A DNA stretch of 64,000 nucleotides, taken from an uncultured Oscillospiraceae bacterium (GTDB lineage Bacteria > Bacillota > Clostridia > Oscillospirales > Oscillospiraceae). How positions within the stretch are numbered: the first letter of the stretch is position 1; every line of letters starts with the position of its first letter. The DNA lies in the NCBI GenBank assembly GCA_934567355.1, contig CAKTJC010000009.1:1-64000 (forward strand). Direction: 5' to 3'. Positions 15,878 to 25,125 of this stretch are shown here, in pieces. The notes beneath the pieces are model-generated. The model did no database searches, was not told the DNA's origin, and saw nothing but the letters and a program-made list of their open reading frames with translations. The position numbers were made by a program, and so were the translations under genes.

Positions 15878-17639
15878 AAAGAAAAACTGGATGAAGTCCC
15901 TGTTCGCCTATGCGTCCGGGGAGAAAAAGAGGCTGGCCCTTTCGGTGCTGCTGTCCGTGCTCAGCGTAGTGTTGGGGCTGGTGCCCTTTTACTGCATGTA
16001 TCGGATGATCTGCCTGTTCCCTGCGGGAACTGCCACCACGGCGGGGATCATCCGATGGTGCCTAATCGCACTGGCGGTTTATGGGGTGAAAATTCTGCTT
16101 TTCAGCCTGTCCACCGGTGTTTCCCATGCCATGGCTTACACCATCCTGGAGAGCCTCCGGCTGCGGCTGGCAGACCGGTTTCTCCACGCGCCGCTGGGAG
16201 ATGTGGAAAACCACTCCATCGGTGAGATCAAGAACATGATGGTGGACAAGATCGAAAACATCGAGCCGCCCCTGGCGCACATGATCCCCGAGGGTGCAGG
16301 GCACATCGTGCTGCCGGTCATCAGCATCATCGCCCTGGCAATGCTGGACTGGCGGCTGGCGCTGGCCTCCCTTGTTACCTTCCCCTTGTCTTTGCTGTGC
16401 ATGGGGCTGACCTTTCAGATCAGCGGCGACAGCTTCAGCCGGTACGACCGATCCAGCAACGATATGAACAGTGCCATTGTGGAGTACATCGAAGGCATCG
16501 AGGTCATCAAGGCCTTCGGCCGGGCGGGGGTCAGCTATGAAAAATACGCGGCGGCCATTACCGATTTCCGCACTTTTGTGGTAAAATGGCTGACCTCCAC
16601 CTTTGTGACCATGAAGCTGAGCTTTGCCCTGTTTCCCTCCACGCTGATCGGCACGCTGCCGGTGGCTCTGGCGCTGGCAAACAGCGGCCGCATCACCGGC
16701 CCTCAGGCGGCACTGGCTGTGATGCTCTCCATCTCCATGGTGGGGTCGCTGGCAAAGCTGGAAGTATTCTCCGAAAATATGCGGCAGGTGAAATTCACGG
16801 TGGAAAGCCTGGAGGAATTTCTGGAGATGCCATCCCTTCCGGAGCCCGCCGCAGAGGCCGAGGTGACCTGCATGGATGTGGAGCTGCAAGGCGTCCGTTT
16901 CTCCTACACCGGGAACAGCCGGGACGAGGTGCTCCACGGCATTGATTTGAGCCTTCCGGCGGGGAGCTTTACCGCTCTGGTGGGCCCCTCCGGCGGCGGC
17001 AAATCCACCGTTGCCAAGCTCATTGCCCGGTTCTGGGATGTGAGCGGCGGAGCCATCACCATTGGCGGCGTGAATATCAAGGACATGCCGCTGGCACAGC
17101 TCTCCCGGTATGTCAGCTTTGTTACCCAGGATAATTTCCTTTTCCGCTGCTCCCTGCTGGAAAATATTCGGCTGGGGAACCCCAATGCCAGCGATGCCGA
17201 GGTGAGAGCTGCCGCCCGGGCCGCCCAGTGTGAGGAATTTATCTCCAAGCTCCCCCAGGGCTACGACACCCCGGCAGGCGAGGCGGGCAAGCGTCTGTCC
17301 GGCGGGGAAAAGCAGCGCATTGCCATTGCCCGGATGATGCTGAAGAACGCCCCCATCGTCATTCTGGATGAGGCTACAGCCTTTACGGATCCTGAAAATG
17401 AAGAGAAGCTCCAGCAAAGCATTGCTGCCCTGACGAAGGGAAAGACGCTGCTGGTGATCGCCCACCGCCTTTCCACCATCCGGAATGCCGACAATATTGT
17501 GGTGCTGAAAAACGGCGAGATCCTTGCCCAGGGGCGGCAGGAGCAGATGCTGGAGCAGTGCCCGCTGTACCGGGATATGTGGCAGGCTCACATTGGGGCG
17601 AAGAACTGGGCGGTGTCGTCCGCCGAAAGGGAGGAATAA
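15867..17639 (+). CDS. ABC transporter, fused permease-ATPase (YbtP-like), pair 1
   Basis: 590 residues: six membrane helices in the first 320, then an ATPase with Walker A GPSGGGKST, signature LSGGEKQRIAIAR, Walker B IVILDEATA and switch AHRLST. The D-loop reads FTDPE. It forms a heterodimer with the next gene, which begins 3 bases later. Exporter-type fold; relatives YbtP/IrtA act as importers of metal-chelates, others export peptides or drugs, and the sequence alone does not settle direction. Context with AraC and the ECF genes favours metal-chelate import. Confidence 0.87.
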   Translation: MKSEKKNWMKSLFAYASGEKKRLALSVLLSVLSVVLGLVPFYCMYRMICLFPAGTATTAGIIRWCLIALAVYGVKILLFSLSTGVSHAMAYTILESLRLRLADRFLHAPLGDVENHSIGEIKNMMVDKIENIEPPLAHMIPEGAGHIVLPVISIIALAMLDWRLALASLVTFPLSLLCMGLTFQISGDSFSRYDRSSNDMNSAIVEYIEGIEVIKAFGRAGVSYEKYAAAITDFRTFVVKWLTSTFVTMKLSFALFPSTLIGTLPVALALANSGRITGPQAALAVMLSISMVGSLAKLEVFSENMRQVKFTVESLEEFLEMPSLPEPAAEAEVTCMDVELQGVRFSYTGNSRDEVLHGIDLSLPAGSFTALVGPSGGGKSTVAKLIARFWDVSGGAITIGGVNIKDMPLAQLSRYVSFVTQDNFLFRCSLLENIRLGNPNASDAEVRAAARAAQCEEFISKLPQGYDTPAGEAGKRLSGGEKQRIAIARMMLKNAPIVILDEATAFTDPENEEKLQQSIAALTKGKTLLVIAHRLSTIRNADNIVVLKNGEILAQGRQEQMLEQCPLYRDMWQAHIGAKNWAVSSAEREE

Positions 17640-17642
17640 GCC

Positions 17643-19394
17643 ATGTTCAAGACTGTCAAGCGCATCATTGATTGGTGCGGTGAATTCAAGGGGAAGCTTT
17701 ATCTCGGCTTTGTGATGACCTTTTTCTCCCACATTTTTGCCGCGCTGCCACTGGCGCTGGCTGCCTATACTGTGGGGCAGCTGGTGGAATGCGGGCAAAC
17801 CGGAGCGGCCTTCGACACTGCCTGGATCTGGAAGGTGATCGTGATCCAGGTCGTTCTGGTGCTGCTGCGGTTCCTGTTTGATTACCTCCGGGCCCGGCTC
17901 CAGGAGCCCATCAGCTATCAGCTCACCGCCCGGGACCGGCTTGCCATCGGCGATGCCCTTAAGCGGGTCTCGCTGGGTTACTTCCAGCAGGTGAGCACCG
18001 GCAATATTCTCAATTCCATCACCACGGGGCTTTCAACATTGGAGAATATGGGCATCCGGATGATCGATAATTTTGTTGGGGGCTACCTCAACTTCCTGGT
18101 GATCCTCATCGGTCTTGCCGCATGCAGCCCGGTGACGGCCCTGATCGCGCTGGCTGCAGCGGCGCTGTCGCTGTGCTTTATGCTGGTGATCTCCCATTAC
18201 AGTCAGGTCAATGCACCGGTTGAGGCACAGGCCAACCGGGATATGACTGGTGCGGTGCTGGAATATGCCCGGGGACTGGTGGTGGTCAAATCCTTCGGCA
18301 AGAGCGGTGCAGCTCAGGAGTCGGTGACCAAAGCCGTCCGGGACAGCAAAAACATCCACCTGAAAATCGAGTGGGGCTATGTGCCCGGCAATGCGCTGCA
18401 CCTGCTGGCGCTGAAATGCGGCTCGGTGGGACTGGCCATGGCAGCGGCACTGCAATGTCTGCGTGGGGAAATGGAATTTTCCCTTATGCTGACGTTTGTG
18501 TTCTTCTCCTTCAGCATCTTTGCCAGCCTGGAGCCCATCAGCGACAGTGCCCACACCCTGGGGGTGATCGACGATGCCATGGATCAGCTGGAGGCACTGC
18601 ACAGCGGGAATTTCATTGATGCCGGCGGCAGAGATATTCCCCTGGAGCATTACGACATTGCGTTTAAGCATGTTTCCTTCGGCTATGATACCCGGCAGGT
18701 GCTGCAGGACGTGAGCTTTACCATCCCGGAGAAAACCTCCACCGCCATTGTGGGACCATCCGGCTCCGGCAAGACCACCATTTGCAGCCTGCTGGCCCGA
18801 TTCTATGATCCTCAGGGCGGCAGCATCACCGTGGGAGGATACGATCTGAAGGAATTTACCTGCGACAGTCTGCTCTCCAATATTTCTATGGTATTCCAGA
18901 ACGTTTACCTTTTCAACGATACCATCCGGGCCAACATCCTCTTCGGCAAGCCTGACGCTACCGAAGAGGAGATGATTGCCGCAGCAAAAAAGGCCCGCTG
19001 CCACGACTTCATCATGGCGTTGCCCCAGGGCTACGATACCGTAGTGGGCGAGGGCGGAGGTACTCTGTCCGGCGGTGAGAAGCAGCGGATTTCTATTGCC
19101 CGGGCGATACTGAAGAATGCGCCCATCATCATCCTGGACGAAGCCACCGCCAGCATTGACCCGGAAAACGAACACCTCATCCAGCAGGCCATTTCCGCCC
19201 TGACGAAGGGAAAGACCATCATTACCATCGCCCACCGGCTGGCCACCATCCAGAACGCGGACCAGATTCTGGTGGTGGACGACGGATGTATCGCTGAGCA
19301 CGGCACACACGCCGAACTAATGCAGCAGGACGGCCTTTACAAGCGATTTACCGCCATCCGTGAAAAGGCGGAAGGCTGGTATATTGCCGGTTGA
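17643..19394 (+). CDS. ABC transporter, fused permease-ATPase (YbtQ-like), pair 1
   Basis: 583 residues with the same design as its upstream partner. Walker A GPSGSGKTT, signature LSGGEKQRISIARA, Walker B IIILDEATASIDPE and switch AHRLAT are all canonical, so this subunit should hydrolyse ATP. The coupling of start and stop codons (3 bases) supports a 1:1 complex. A bidirectional hairpin closes the operon at 19401-19450. Confidence 0.87.
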   Translation: MFKTVKRIIDWCGEFKGKLYLGFVMTFFSHIFAALPLALAAYTVGQLVECGQTGAAFDTAWIWKVIVIQVVLVLLRFLFDYLRARLQEPISYQLTARDRLAIGDALKRVSLGYFQQVSTGNILNSITTGLSTLENMGIRMIDNFVGGYLNFLVILIGLAACSPVTALIALAAAALSLCFMLVISHYSQVNAPVEAQANRDMTGAVLEYARGLVVVKSFGKSGAAQESVTKAVRDSKNIHLKIEWGYVPGNALHLLALKCGSVGLAMAAALQCLRGEMEFSLMLTFVFFSFSIFASLEPISDSAHTLGVIDDAMDQLEALHSGNFIDAGGRDIPLEHYDIAFKHVSFGYDTRQVLQDVSFTIPEKTSTAIVGPSGSGKTTICSLLARFYDPQGGSITVGGYDLKEFTCDSLLSNISMVFQNVYLFNDTIRANILFGKPDATEEEMIAAAKKARCHDFIMALPQGYDTVVGEGGGTLSGGEKQRISIARAILKNAPIIILDEATASIDPENEHLIQQAISALTKGKTIITIAHRLATIQNADQILVVDDGCIAEHGTHAELMQQDGLYKRFTAIREKAEGWYIAG

Positions 19395-19400
19395 CCAAAA

Positions 19401-19450
19401 CCCCGGAGCATTCCCAGGCATTCCGCCTGGCAAGTGCTCCGGGGATTTTT
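19401..19450. terminator. Bidirectional terminator
   Basis: CCCCGGAGCA pairs with TGCTCCGGGG around an inner CCAGGC/GCCTGG hairpin, then ATTTTT on the plus strand; AAAA precedes it, giving T's on the minus strand. It serves the convergent ABC and AraC genes. Confidence 0.85.
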
Positions 19451-19452
19451 CG

Positions 19453-20424
19453 CTATTCCTTCCTGGCAAGTCTGCGGTATTCGATCGGCAGAATGCCTGT
19501 GCTTTTCTTGAACAGCTCCGCAAACCGGCTGGAGGTGGTGTAGCCGATCATCTGTGCGATCTGTCCCATGGTGAAATCCGTATCGATCAGCAGGTGCTCT
19601 GCCTGGCTCATACGGCGCCCCTGGATGTACTGCGTTACGCTGCATCCAAACCGGCGCCTGAAGCAGCTCTTGAGCTTGCTCTCGCTCATGCAGGCAATAT
19701 TCGCCAGCCGCTCCAGCGGAAGATCAAAGGCATAGTGGTCCGCAATATAGCTGGCCACGTTTTGCAGCCCGGCCATATCCGCCTCGGAAAGCGGGCGCGT
19801 CTGATGCTGGCGCTGCCGTTTCCAGGCATCCACCACCAGAGCGATGGCCTCATTGACCTTGGCCTCGTAGAAGAGCGCTGCCGCCATGCCGTCGCCGCGG
19901 TAGTTCTCCACTTCAAAAAGCAGCTTCGACATGGCGGGAAAATCCGATGCCTGATCCACGCTCTGAAAGGCGGCGGGCAGATTGAAATAATCATCGGGGT
20001 ATTGCTTTTTCAGAAAATCTTCGTAATACGCCGGAAGGATCTCAATTCCCACCGCATGGATGGGGATGCGTTTGTGGATCAGCGCCCGGTAGCGCTGCTT
20101 TCCGCCGACAATGGTTTGAATGTCACCGGCGGAGAGCCGCCGGTAGGGATCCAGCTCCTCCCCAGAGATGGAATCATACCGCTGGATACTGATGCACTCC
20201 GGTATTTCCATATCCAGGCAGCAGTCCTCGTTAAAATGAAAGTCGTGGATCTTGATGTCAAACAGGTCCTGCTTTCCGTAGACCCAATAATAGCCGCCGC
20301 CAACTGCCGGCGTGATCTCCCAGCACCGTCCCGCCGGACTGAATTTTTCCGGGCATGGAATGGGGCAGAAATGGTTCTGCTCCAGAAGCGGACGGTAGTA
20401 ATCCGTTAAAACGTCCTTTTTCAT
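19453..20424 (-). CDS. AraC family regulator of the second transporter block
   Basis: 323 residues from ATG 20424, which has AAGGAGAATC before it; an upstream in-frame ATG (20484) lacks a ribosome site. C-terminal double helix-turn-helix (LPLERLANIACMSESKLKSC; FTMGQIAQMIGYTTSSRFAE) with TGILPIEYRR at the end, so it is closer to the YbtA/PchR branch than the gene at 14912. It is divergent to the ECF-ABC-ABC operon. A 17-bp imperfect direct repeat (20431-20447, 20452-20468) immediately upstream may be its binding site. Confidence 0.87.
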   Translation of the reverse strand: MKKDVLTDYYRPLLEQNHFCPIPCPEKFSPAGRCWEITPAVGGGYYWVYGKQDLFDIKIHDFHFNEDCCLDMEIPECISIQRYDSISGEELDPYRRLSAGDIQTIVGGKQRYRALIHKRIPIHAVGIEILPAYYEDFLKKQYPDDYFNLPAAFQSVDQASDFPAMSKLLFEVENYRGDGMAAALFYEAKVNEAIALVVDAWKRQRQHQTRPLSEADMAGLQNVASYIADHYAFDLPLERLANIACMSESKLKSCFRRRFGCSVTQYIQGRRMSQAEHLLIDTDFTMGQIAQMIGYTTSSRFAELFKKSTGILPIEYRRLARKE

Positions 20425-20430
20425 GATTCT

Positions 20431-20468
20431 CCTTGCAACGATCAGACTTTTCCTTGCAACGATTGGAC
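20431..20468. repeat. Tandem direct repeat upstream of the AraC gene
   Basis: CCTTGCAACGATCAGAC and CCTTGCAACGATTGGAC, 21 bases apart (two helical turns). AraC-type proteins bind direct repeats at such spacing. The first repeat includes the ribosome-site region of the AraC gene. Confidence 0.6.
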
Positions 20469-20514
20469 AGATGTCTTCGCCCAATATTGAGGAAATTGCC
20501 GTCGCGTGATAATT

Positions 20515-20539
20515 TATACTACGGTTAGCTGCAACTAAC
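20515..20539 (+). promoter_or_regulatory. -10 element and GTTAG palindrome, site 3
   Basis: TATACT at 20515-20520 is followed after 3 bases by GTTAGCTGCAACTAAC (20524-20539), the best copy of the palindrome. It controls the ECF-ABC operon starting at 20601. Confidence 0.6.
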
Positions 20540-20600
20540 TAAACTATAGCAAATGACAGAACAAATGTCAAATTCCGATTCACAGCAAAGGAGATTTATT

Positions 20601-21203
20601 ATGCGCGCAACAAACGAAAACGGATTAACAATGAAAAATCTGGTAACCGTCGGTATCTTTTCGGCACTTTTTCTGATATTTGCCCTGGTGGGCGGTATTT
20701 TCTTTGCGCCGAACCCCGTCCTGACGTTTTATATGCCCGTGGGCAGCGCACTGCTCTGCGGGCCGGTTTATCTTTTGATGCTGGCGAAGGTGCCGAAGCG
20801 TTGGGCAGTTACCATTCTGGGCGCAATTTTGTGCTTCATCTGGTTTGTCACCGGCATGCACTGGGCCATGGCGCTGGGGTATCTTGTGATGGGCATCGCT
20901 GCCGATCTGGCTGCCGGAGCGGGGAAGTACAGGAGCAAGCTGATCAATTCGATTTCCTATGTGCTGCTGTCTCTGGGCGGTACCGGCTCCTATCTGGTAT
21001 TTTATGCGGACCCGGATGCCTGGGCCAGAACCATGCTGGGAAACGGCACAGAGCAGAGCTACATCGACACGATGAGAACCACCGGCACCACCGGGATCCT
21101 GATCATTATGCTGGTGGGGACGATCCTGGCGGCTGCCGTCAGTGCATGGATCGGCTGCAGGATGCTTCGAAAACAGTTTGAAAGAGCCGGGATCACCAAA
21201 TGA
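20601..21203 (+). CDS. ECF transporter S component, MptE/Trep_Strep family
   Basis: 200 residues from ATG 20601, selected over an upstream in-frame ATG because AAAGGAGA precedes it. Five to six membrane helices; the N-terminal NLVTVGIFSALFLIF and the loop AKVPKRWAVTILGAI are typical of this S-component family, whose substrate is not established. It would bind the solute and dock on the T component encoded next (4-base overlap). Operon with AraC and chelate-type ABC genes suggests a metal or metal-chelate substrate, but this is inference. Confidence 0.82.
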   Translation: MRATNENGLTMKNLVTVGIFSALFLIFALVGGIFFAPNPVLTFYMPVGSALLCGPVYLLMLAKVPKRWAVTILGAILCFIWFVTGMHWAMALGYLVMGIAADLAAGAGKYRSKLINSISYVLLSLGGTGSYLVFYADPDAWARTMLGNGTEQSYIDTMRTTGTTGILIIMLVGTILAAAVSAWIGCRMLRKQFERAGITK

Positions 21204-21901
21204 AGCCGCTGCACTTTGACCCGCGGACAAAGCTGGCGCTGCTGCTGGCCTGCGTTCTGTGTGCCATGTCTGCGCCGAGCCTTTCCTTTCAGTTTGCACT
21301 GGTGGCGTTGGTCAGCCTGACTGCCCTGGCCGCCGGGAAATGGCGCTATGCGCTCCGGGGCGCAGCTGTCTATGCATGCCTCTGCCTGTTTACGGCCTGG
21401 TGCCTGGGCGTGCTCACCGGCACCTGGCGGACGATGTTTGTAGCTTTCCTGGGGCTGGTGCACAAGGTTTATGCCTGCGGCATGCTGGCGGGCGTGGTGA
21501 TCTCCACAACAAAGGTCAACGAATTCCTCTCCGCCATGGCGCGTCTGCACTGCCCGAAGAAGCTCACCATCCCCCTTGCCGTGATGCTCCGCTATCTGCC
21601 TGCCATCCGGGAGGACTGGCATTTCATCAAGGACGCCATGCGCCTGCGGGATGTATCGCCCACCCTGTGGGGCTTTTTGAAGGCGCCGGCTATGACGGTA
21701 AACTGCATCTATGTGCCGCTGCTGACGGCGGCGAGCAGAGCGGCGGACGAGTTGTCCATTGCCGCAGTGACCCGGGGAATTGAAAATTCAAAGCCGAGGA
21801 CCTGCCTTGTGCATATCCAAATGCAGGCAGCGGACTATGCAGTGCTTCTGCTGTTTGCGGCATTTCTTGCGGCAGAGCTTGTGTGGAAGGCGGTGGGCTG
21901 A
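21200..21901 (+). CDS. ECF transporter T component
   Basis: 233 residues. Opens with HFDPRTKLALLLACVL, the usual start of EcfT/CbiQ proteins, and carries the two coupling helices with Ala-Arg-Gly style motifs in the form DAMRLRDVSP and AAVTRGIEN. It links the S component to the ATPases. It overlaps the S gene by 4 bases (ATGA) and abuts the ATPase gene. Confidence 0.87.
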   Translation: MKPLHFDPRTKLALLLACVLCAMSAPSLSFQFALVALVSLTALAAGKWRYALRGAAVYACLCLFTAWCLGVLTGTWRTMFVAFLGLVHKVYACGMLAGVVISTTKVNEFLSAMARLHCPKKLTIPLAVMLRYLPAIREDWHFIKDAMRLRDVSPTLWGFLKAPAMTVNCIYVPLLTAASRAADELSIAAVTRGIENSKPRTCLVHIQMQAADYAVLLLFAAFLAAELVWKAVG

Positions 21902-23359
21902 GTGATCGAATTTCAAAATGTATCCTTTTCCTACCCCGACAGCGCGGACGGCTGCCTGAAAAATCTCAGCCTTACCATTCCGGATGGGCAGTGCGTTTTG
22001 CTCTGCGGCCGCAGCGGCTGCGGAAAGACCACCCTGACCAGGCTGGTCAATGGCCTGATCCCGCAGTTTTTTCCCGGTGCGCTGACGGGGCGGGTGCTGC
22101 TGGATGGCGAAAATGTATTTGACCTGCCCATGTATCGCATTGCAGAGAAGGTAGGAAGCGTGTTCCAGAATCCGCGTACCCAGTTTTTTAATGTGGACAC
22201 CGACAGTGAGATCGCCTTCGGTATGGAAAACGAGGCAGTCCCGCCGGAGCAATTGGAACCGCGGGTGGCGCAGACGGCCGAAGCACTGCAGATCGAGCCC
22301 CTTCTTGGCCGCAATATTTTTGCCCTTTCCGGCGGCGAGAAGCAAAAAATCGCCTTCGCCTCCGTTTATGCCATGGAGCCGGAGGTTTATCTGCTGGATG
22401 AACCGTCCTCCAATCTGGACATGACGGCGATCGGTGAGCTGCAGGCGCACTTAAGGCTTGTCAAAGCCCGGGGCAAAACCGTGATCGTGGCCGAGCACCG
22501 GCTTTATTACCTGATGGACGTGGTCGACCGGATCATTTGCCTGGAAGACGGCTGCATTGCGGGAGACTGGACGCCGGAGCAGTTTCGGATGCTGCCGGCG
22601 GTGCAGCGGCAGGGAATGGGGCTGCGGACTGTCAATTTGGGAGAAGAACGGCCGGCCTGTTTTTCAGAACCCTGTATCAGACCGGTGCTGGAGCTGAAAA
22701 ATGTGGCGCTTTCTTATCGGAAAAAGCCTGTGCTGCAAGGCCTTTCTGTGCAGGCCGCGGCCGGTGATGTGATCGCCATCGTCGGTCATAACGGGGCAGG
22801 GAAGACCACCCTGTCCCGGGCGCTTTGCGGGCTGCATCGGGAAACTTCCGGTACCTTTTTCTGGAACGGAAGGCCCCGGAACGCAAAGCAGCGGATGAAG
22901 CACGCCTACATGGTGATGCAGGATGTGAACTATCAACTCTTTGCGGAAAGTGTGGCGGAGGAATGCAGCTTCGGCATCCGGTACCCGGACAGGCTGCTTG
23001 CGGAAAAAACGCTGGAGGAATTGGGCCTTGCACCGTTCCGGGAGCGCCATCCCAATACGCTTTCCGGCGGGCAGAAGCAGCGGCTGGCTGCCGCCGCCGC
23101 AATGGTATGCGGCAAGGAGCTGCTGGTATTCGATGAACCCACCAGCGGCCTGGACTACGACAGCATGGCGCGCCTGGCGGTGCTCGTCCGGCAGCTGGCT
23201 GCCATGGGAAAAATCATCTTTATCGTCACCCACGACTATGAGTTCGTCTGCCGCACCTGCACGCGCATCGTGCATCTCGGCGACGGTATCGTGCAGGACG
23301 ATCTGGCGGTGACGGAGAATACATTTCCTGCAATCAAAGAAATTTTTCATGTGAGGTGA
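21902..23359 (+). CDS. ECF transporter double ATPase (intact copy)
   Basis: 485 residues, GTG start directly after the T-component stop. Domain 1: GRSGCGKTT, NGLIPQFF, LSGGEKQKIAFASV, LLDEPSSNLD. Domain 2: GHNGAGKTT, LSGGQKQRLAAAAAM, VFDEPTSGLD, and VTHDYE. Both halves look catalytic. EcfA and EcfA' are fused into one chain, as in the decayed copy at 11416. Its sequence shows what the decayed gene lost, in particular the Gln where that gene has TAG. Confidence 0.88.
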   Translation: MIEFQNVSFSYPDSADGCLKNLSLTIPDGQCVLLCGRSGCGKTTLTRLVNGLIPQFFPGALTGRVLLDGENVFDLPMYRIAEKVGSVFQNPRTQFFNVDTDSEIAFGMENEAVPPEQLEPRVAQTAEALQIEPLLGRNIFALSGGEKQKIAFASVYAMEPEVYLLDEPSSNLDMTAIGELQAHLRLVKARGKTVIVAEHRLYYLMDVVDRIICLEDGCIAGDWTPEQFRMLPAVQRQGMGLRTVNLGEERPACFSEPCIRPVLELKNVALSYRKKPVLQGLSVQAAAGDVIAIVGHNGAGKTTLSRALCGLHRETSGTFFWNGRPRNAKQRMKHAYMVMQDVNYQLFAESVAEECSFGIRYPDRLLAEKTLEELGLAPFRERHPNTLSGGQKQRLAAAAAMVCGKELLVFDEPTSGLDYDSMARLAVLVRQLAAMGKIIFIVTHDYEFVCRTCTRIVHLGDGIVQDDLAVTENTFPAIKEIFHVR

Positions 23360-23364
23360 ACACA

Positions 23365-25125
23365 ATGCAAAAGGAAAAGGGAACGTTTGACTGGGTATTT
23401 GCCTTTGCCGGGCAGAAGAAGAGCGGATATATTGCCAGCGTGTGCCTTGCAGTGATCGGTGCGGTATTTCAAATGCTGCCCTTCTATGTAATGGCGCAGG
23501 TGATCGGGAAGCTGCTGGCGGGGGATAAGGATCTGCGCGGCTATCTTATTGACTGCGCGGTGATGGCATTGCTCTGGCTGCTGCGTGTGCTTTTTCATTC
23601 GCTTTCTACGGCGCAGTCTCACAAGGCGACCTTTGCGGTGCTGGGCAGCATCCGGAAGCAGGGCCTCGCCAAGCTGGCCCGGATGCCCTTGGGCGATGTA
23701 CAGGCCAGAGGCTCCGGAGAACTGAAAAACATCCTGGTGGAGCGTGTGGACAGCATGGAGCCCACCCTTGCCCATGTCATTCCGGAGATGAGCAGCAACG
23801 CCGTGGTGGTGCTGGCGACGCTTGCATATCTGTTTGTGCTGGACTGGCGCATGGCGCTGACGTCTCTCCTTACACTGCCCCTGGGATTGCTCTTTTTTAT
23901 GCTGATGATGGCAGGGTATGAGAAGAACTACGCCCGCACGGTGGCGGCGACCAATGCGCTGAATGACACCGCCGTGGAGTACATCGGCGGTATTGAGGTC
24001 ATCAAGGTGTTCGGCAAGGCAAAAAGCAGCTACGAAAAATTTGTCTCCGCTGCCCGGGAGTGCGCCCGGAGCTATATCGACTGGATGAACAAAAGCAACT
24101 TCTACTTTACGTTTGCCATGAACATTATGCCTGCTACGCTTTTGAGTGTCCTGCCCATCGGGGGGATACTGATGAAGGCAGGGACGCTGACACCGGAGAA
24201 ATTTGTGTTTATTGTCATTCTCTCCATGGGCTTGGTCATCCCCATCATCGGCTGCATGAAGTATACGGATGATCTGGCCAAGGTCGGCACCATCATCGGC
24301 CAGGTGACGGATATTCTGACAGCCCCGGAACTGTCCAGGCCGGAAACGGATGTGCAGACGCCGCAGGGCAGCACGGTGGAGTTGCACAACGTTCACTTCG
24401 GATACGGCGAGGCGGAGGTGCTCCACGGCATCGACCTGACCTTCCCGGAGGGGACGGTCAATGCCCTTGTCGGTCCCTCCGGCAGCGGGAAATCCACCAT
24501 TGCCAAGCTGATCGCGTCCTTCTGGGATGTGAACAGCGGCAGCATTACCCTGGGCGGTGTGGACATCCGCAGCATTTGCGCGGAGCATGCGCAAAAATAT
24601 GTCGCCTATGTATCTCAGGACAATTTCCTGTTCGATCAAACCGTGCGCGAGAATATCCGCATGGGCAGGCCGGGTGCAACCGATGCCCAGGTAGAGCAGG
24701 CAGCCCGGGACTGCGGCTGCTACGATTTCATCATGGGGCTGGAGAACGGATTTGATACGCAGGTGGGCAGTGGCGGCAGCCATCTTTCCGGCGGCGAAAG
24801 GCAGCGCGTTTCCATTGCCCGGGCCATGCTGAAGGACGCGCCCATCGTTATTCTGGACGAAGCCACAGCCTACGCCGACCCGGAAAACGAAGCCGTCATT
24901 CAGTCCTGCGTGGCGAAACTCGTCCGGGGCAGGACGCTGATCGTGATTGCCCACCGGCTTTCCACCATTGTGGATGCGGATCAGATCATTGTGGTGAACA
25001 ACGGCGGCATAGAGGCGACGGGAACACAGGAAACGCTGCTGCAGACCTGCCCGCTGTACCAAACGCTCTGGAATGCACATATCGCGTCCCGGGACAGTGC
25101 GGAAGGAGGCACGGAGCATGCTTGA
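23365..25125 (+). CDS. ABC transporter, fused permease-ATPase (YbtP-like), pair 2
   Basis: 586 residues from ATG 23365 (GAGGTG ribosome site inside the previous stop); a GTG three codons earlier overlaps the ATPase and is less likely. Membrane domain in the first 320 residues, then GPSGSGKST, LSGGERQRVSIARA, IVILDEATAYADPE and AHRLST. Similar in arrangement to the gene at 15867, so the two ABC pairs are probably old duplicates. Confidence 0.87.
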   Translation: MQKEKGTFDWVFAFAGQKKSGYIASVCLAVIGAVFQMLPFYVMAQVIGKLLAGDKDLRGYLIDCAVMALLWLLRVLFHSLSTAQSHKATFAVLGSIRKQGLAKLARMPLGDVQARGSGELKNILVERVDSMEPTLAHVIPEMSSNAVVVLATLAYLFVLDWRMALTSLLTLPLGLLFFMLMMAGYEKNYARTVAATNALNDTAVEYIGGIEVIKVFGKAKSSYEKFVSAARECARSYIDWMNKSNFYFTFAMNIMPATLLSVLPIGGILMKAGTLTPEKFVFIVILSMGLVIPIIGCMKYTDDLAKVGTIIGQVTDILTAPELSRPETDVQTPQGSTVELHNVHFGYGEAEVLHGIDLTFPEGTVNALVGPSGSGKSTIAKLIASFWDVNSGSITLGGVDIRSICAEHAQKYVAYVSQDNFLFDQTVRENIRMGRPGATDAQVEQAARDCGCYDFIMGLENGFDTQVGSGGSHLSGGERQRVSIARAMLKDAPIVILDEATAYADPENEAVIQSCVAKLVRGRTLIVIAHRLSTIVDADQIIVVNNGGIEATGTQETLLQTCPLYQTLWNAHIASRDSAEGGTEHA

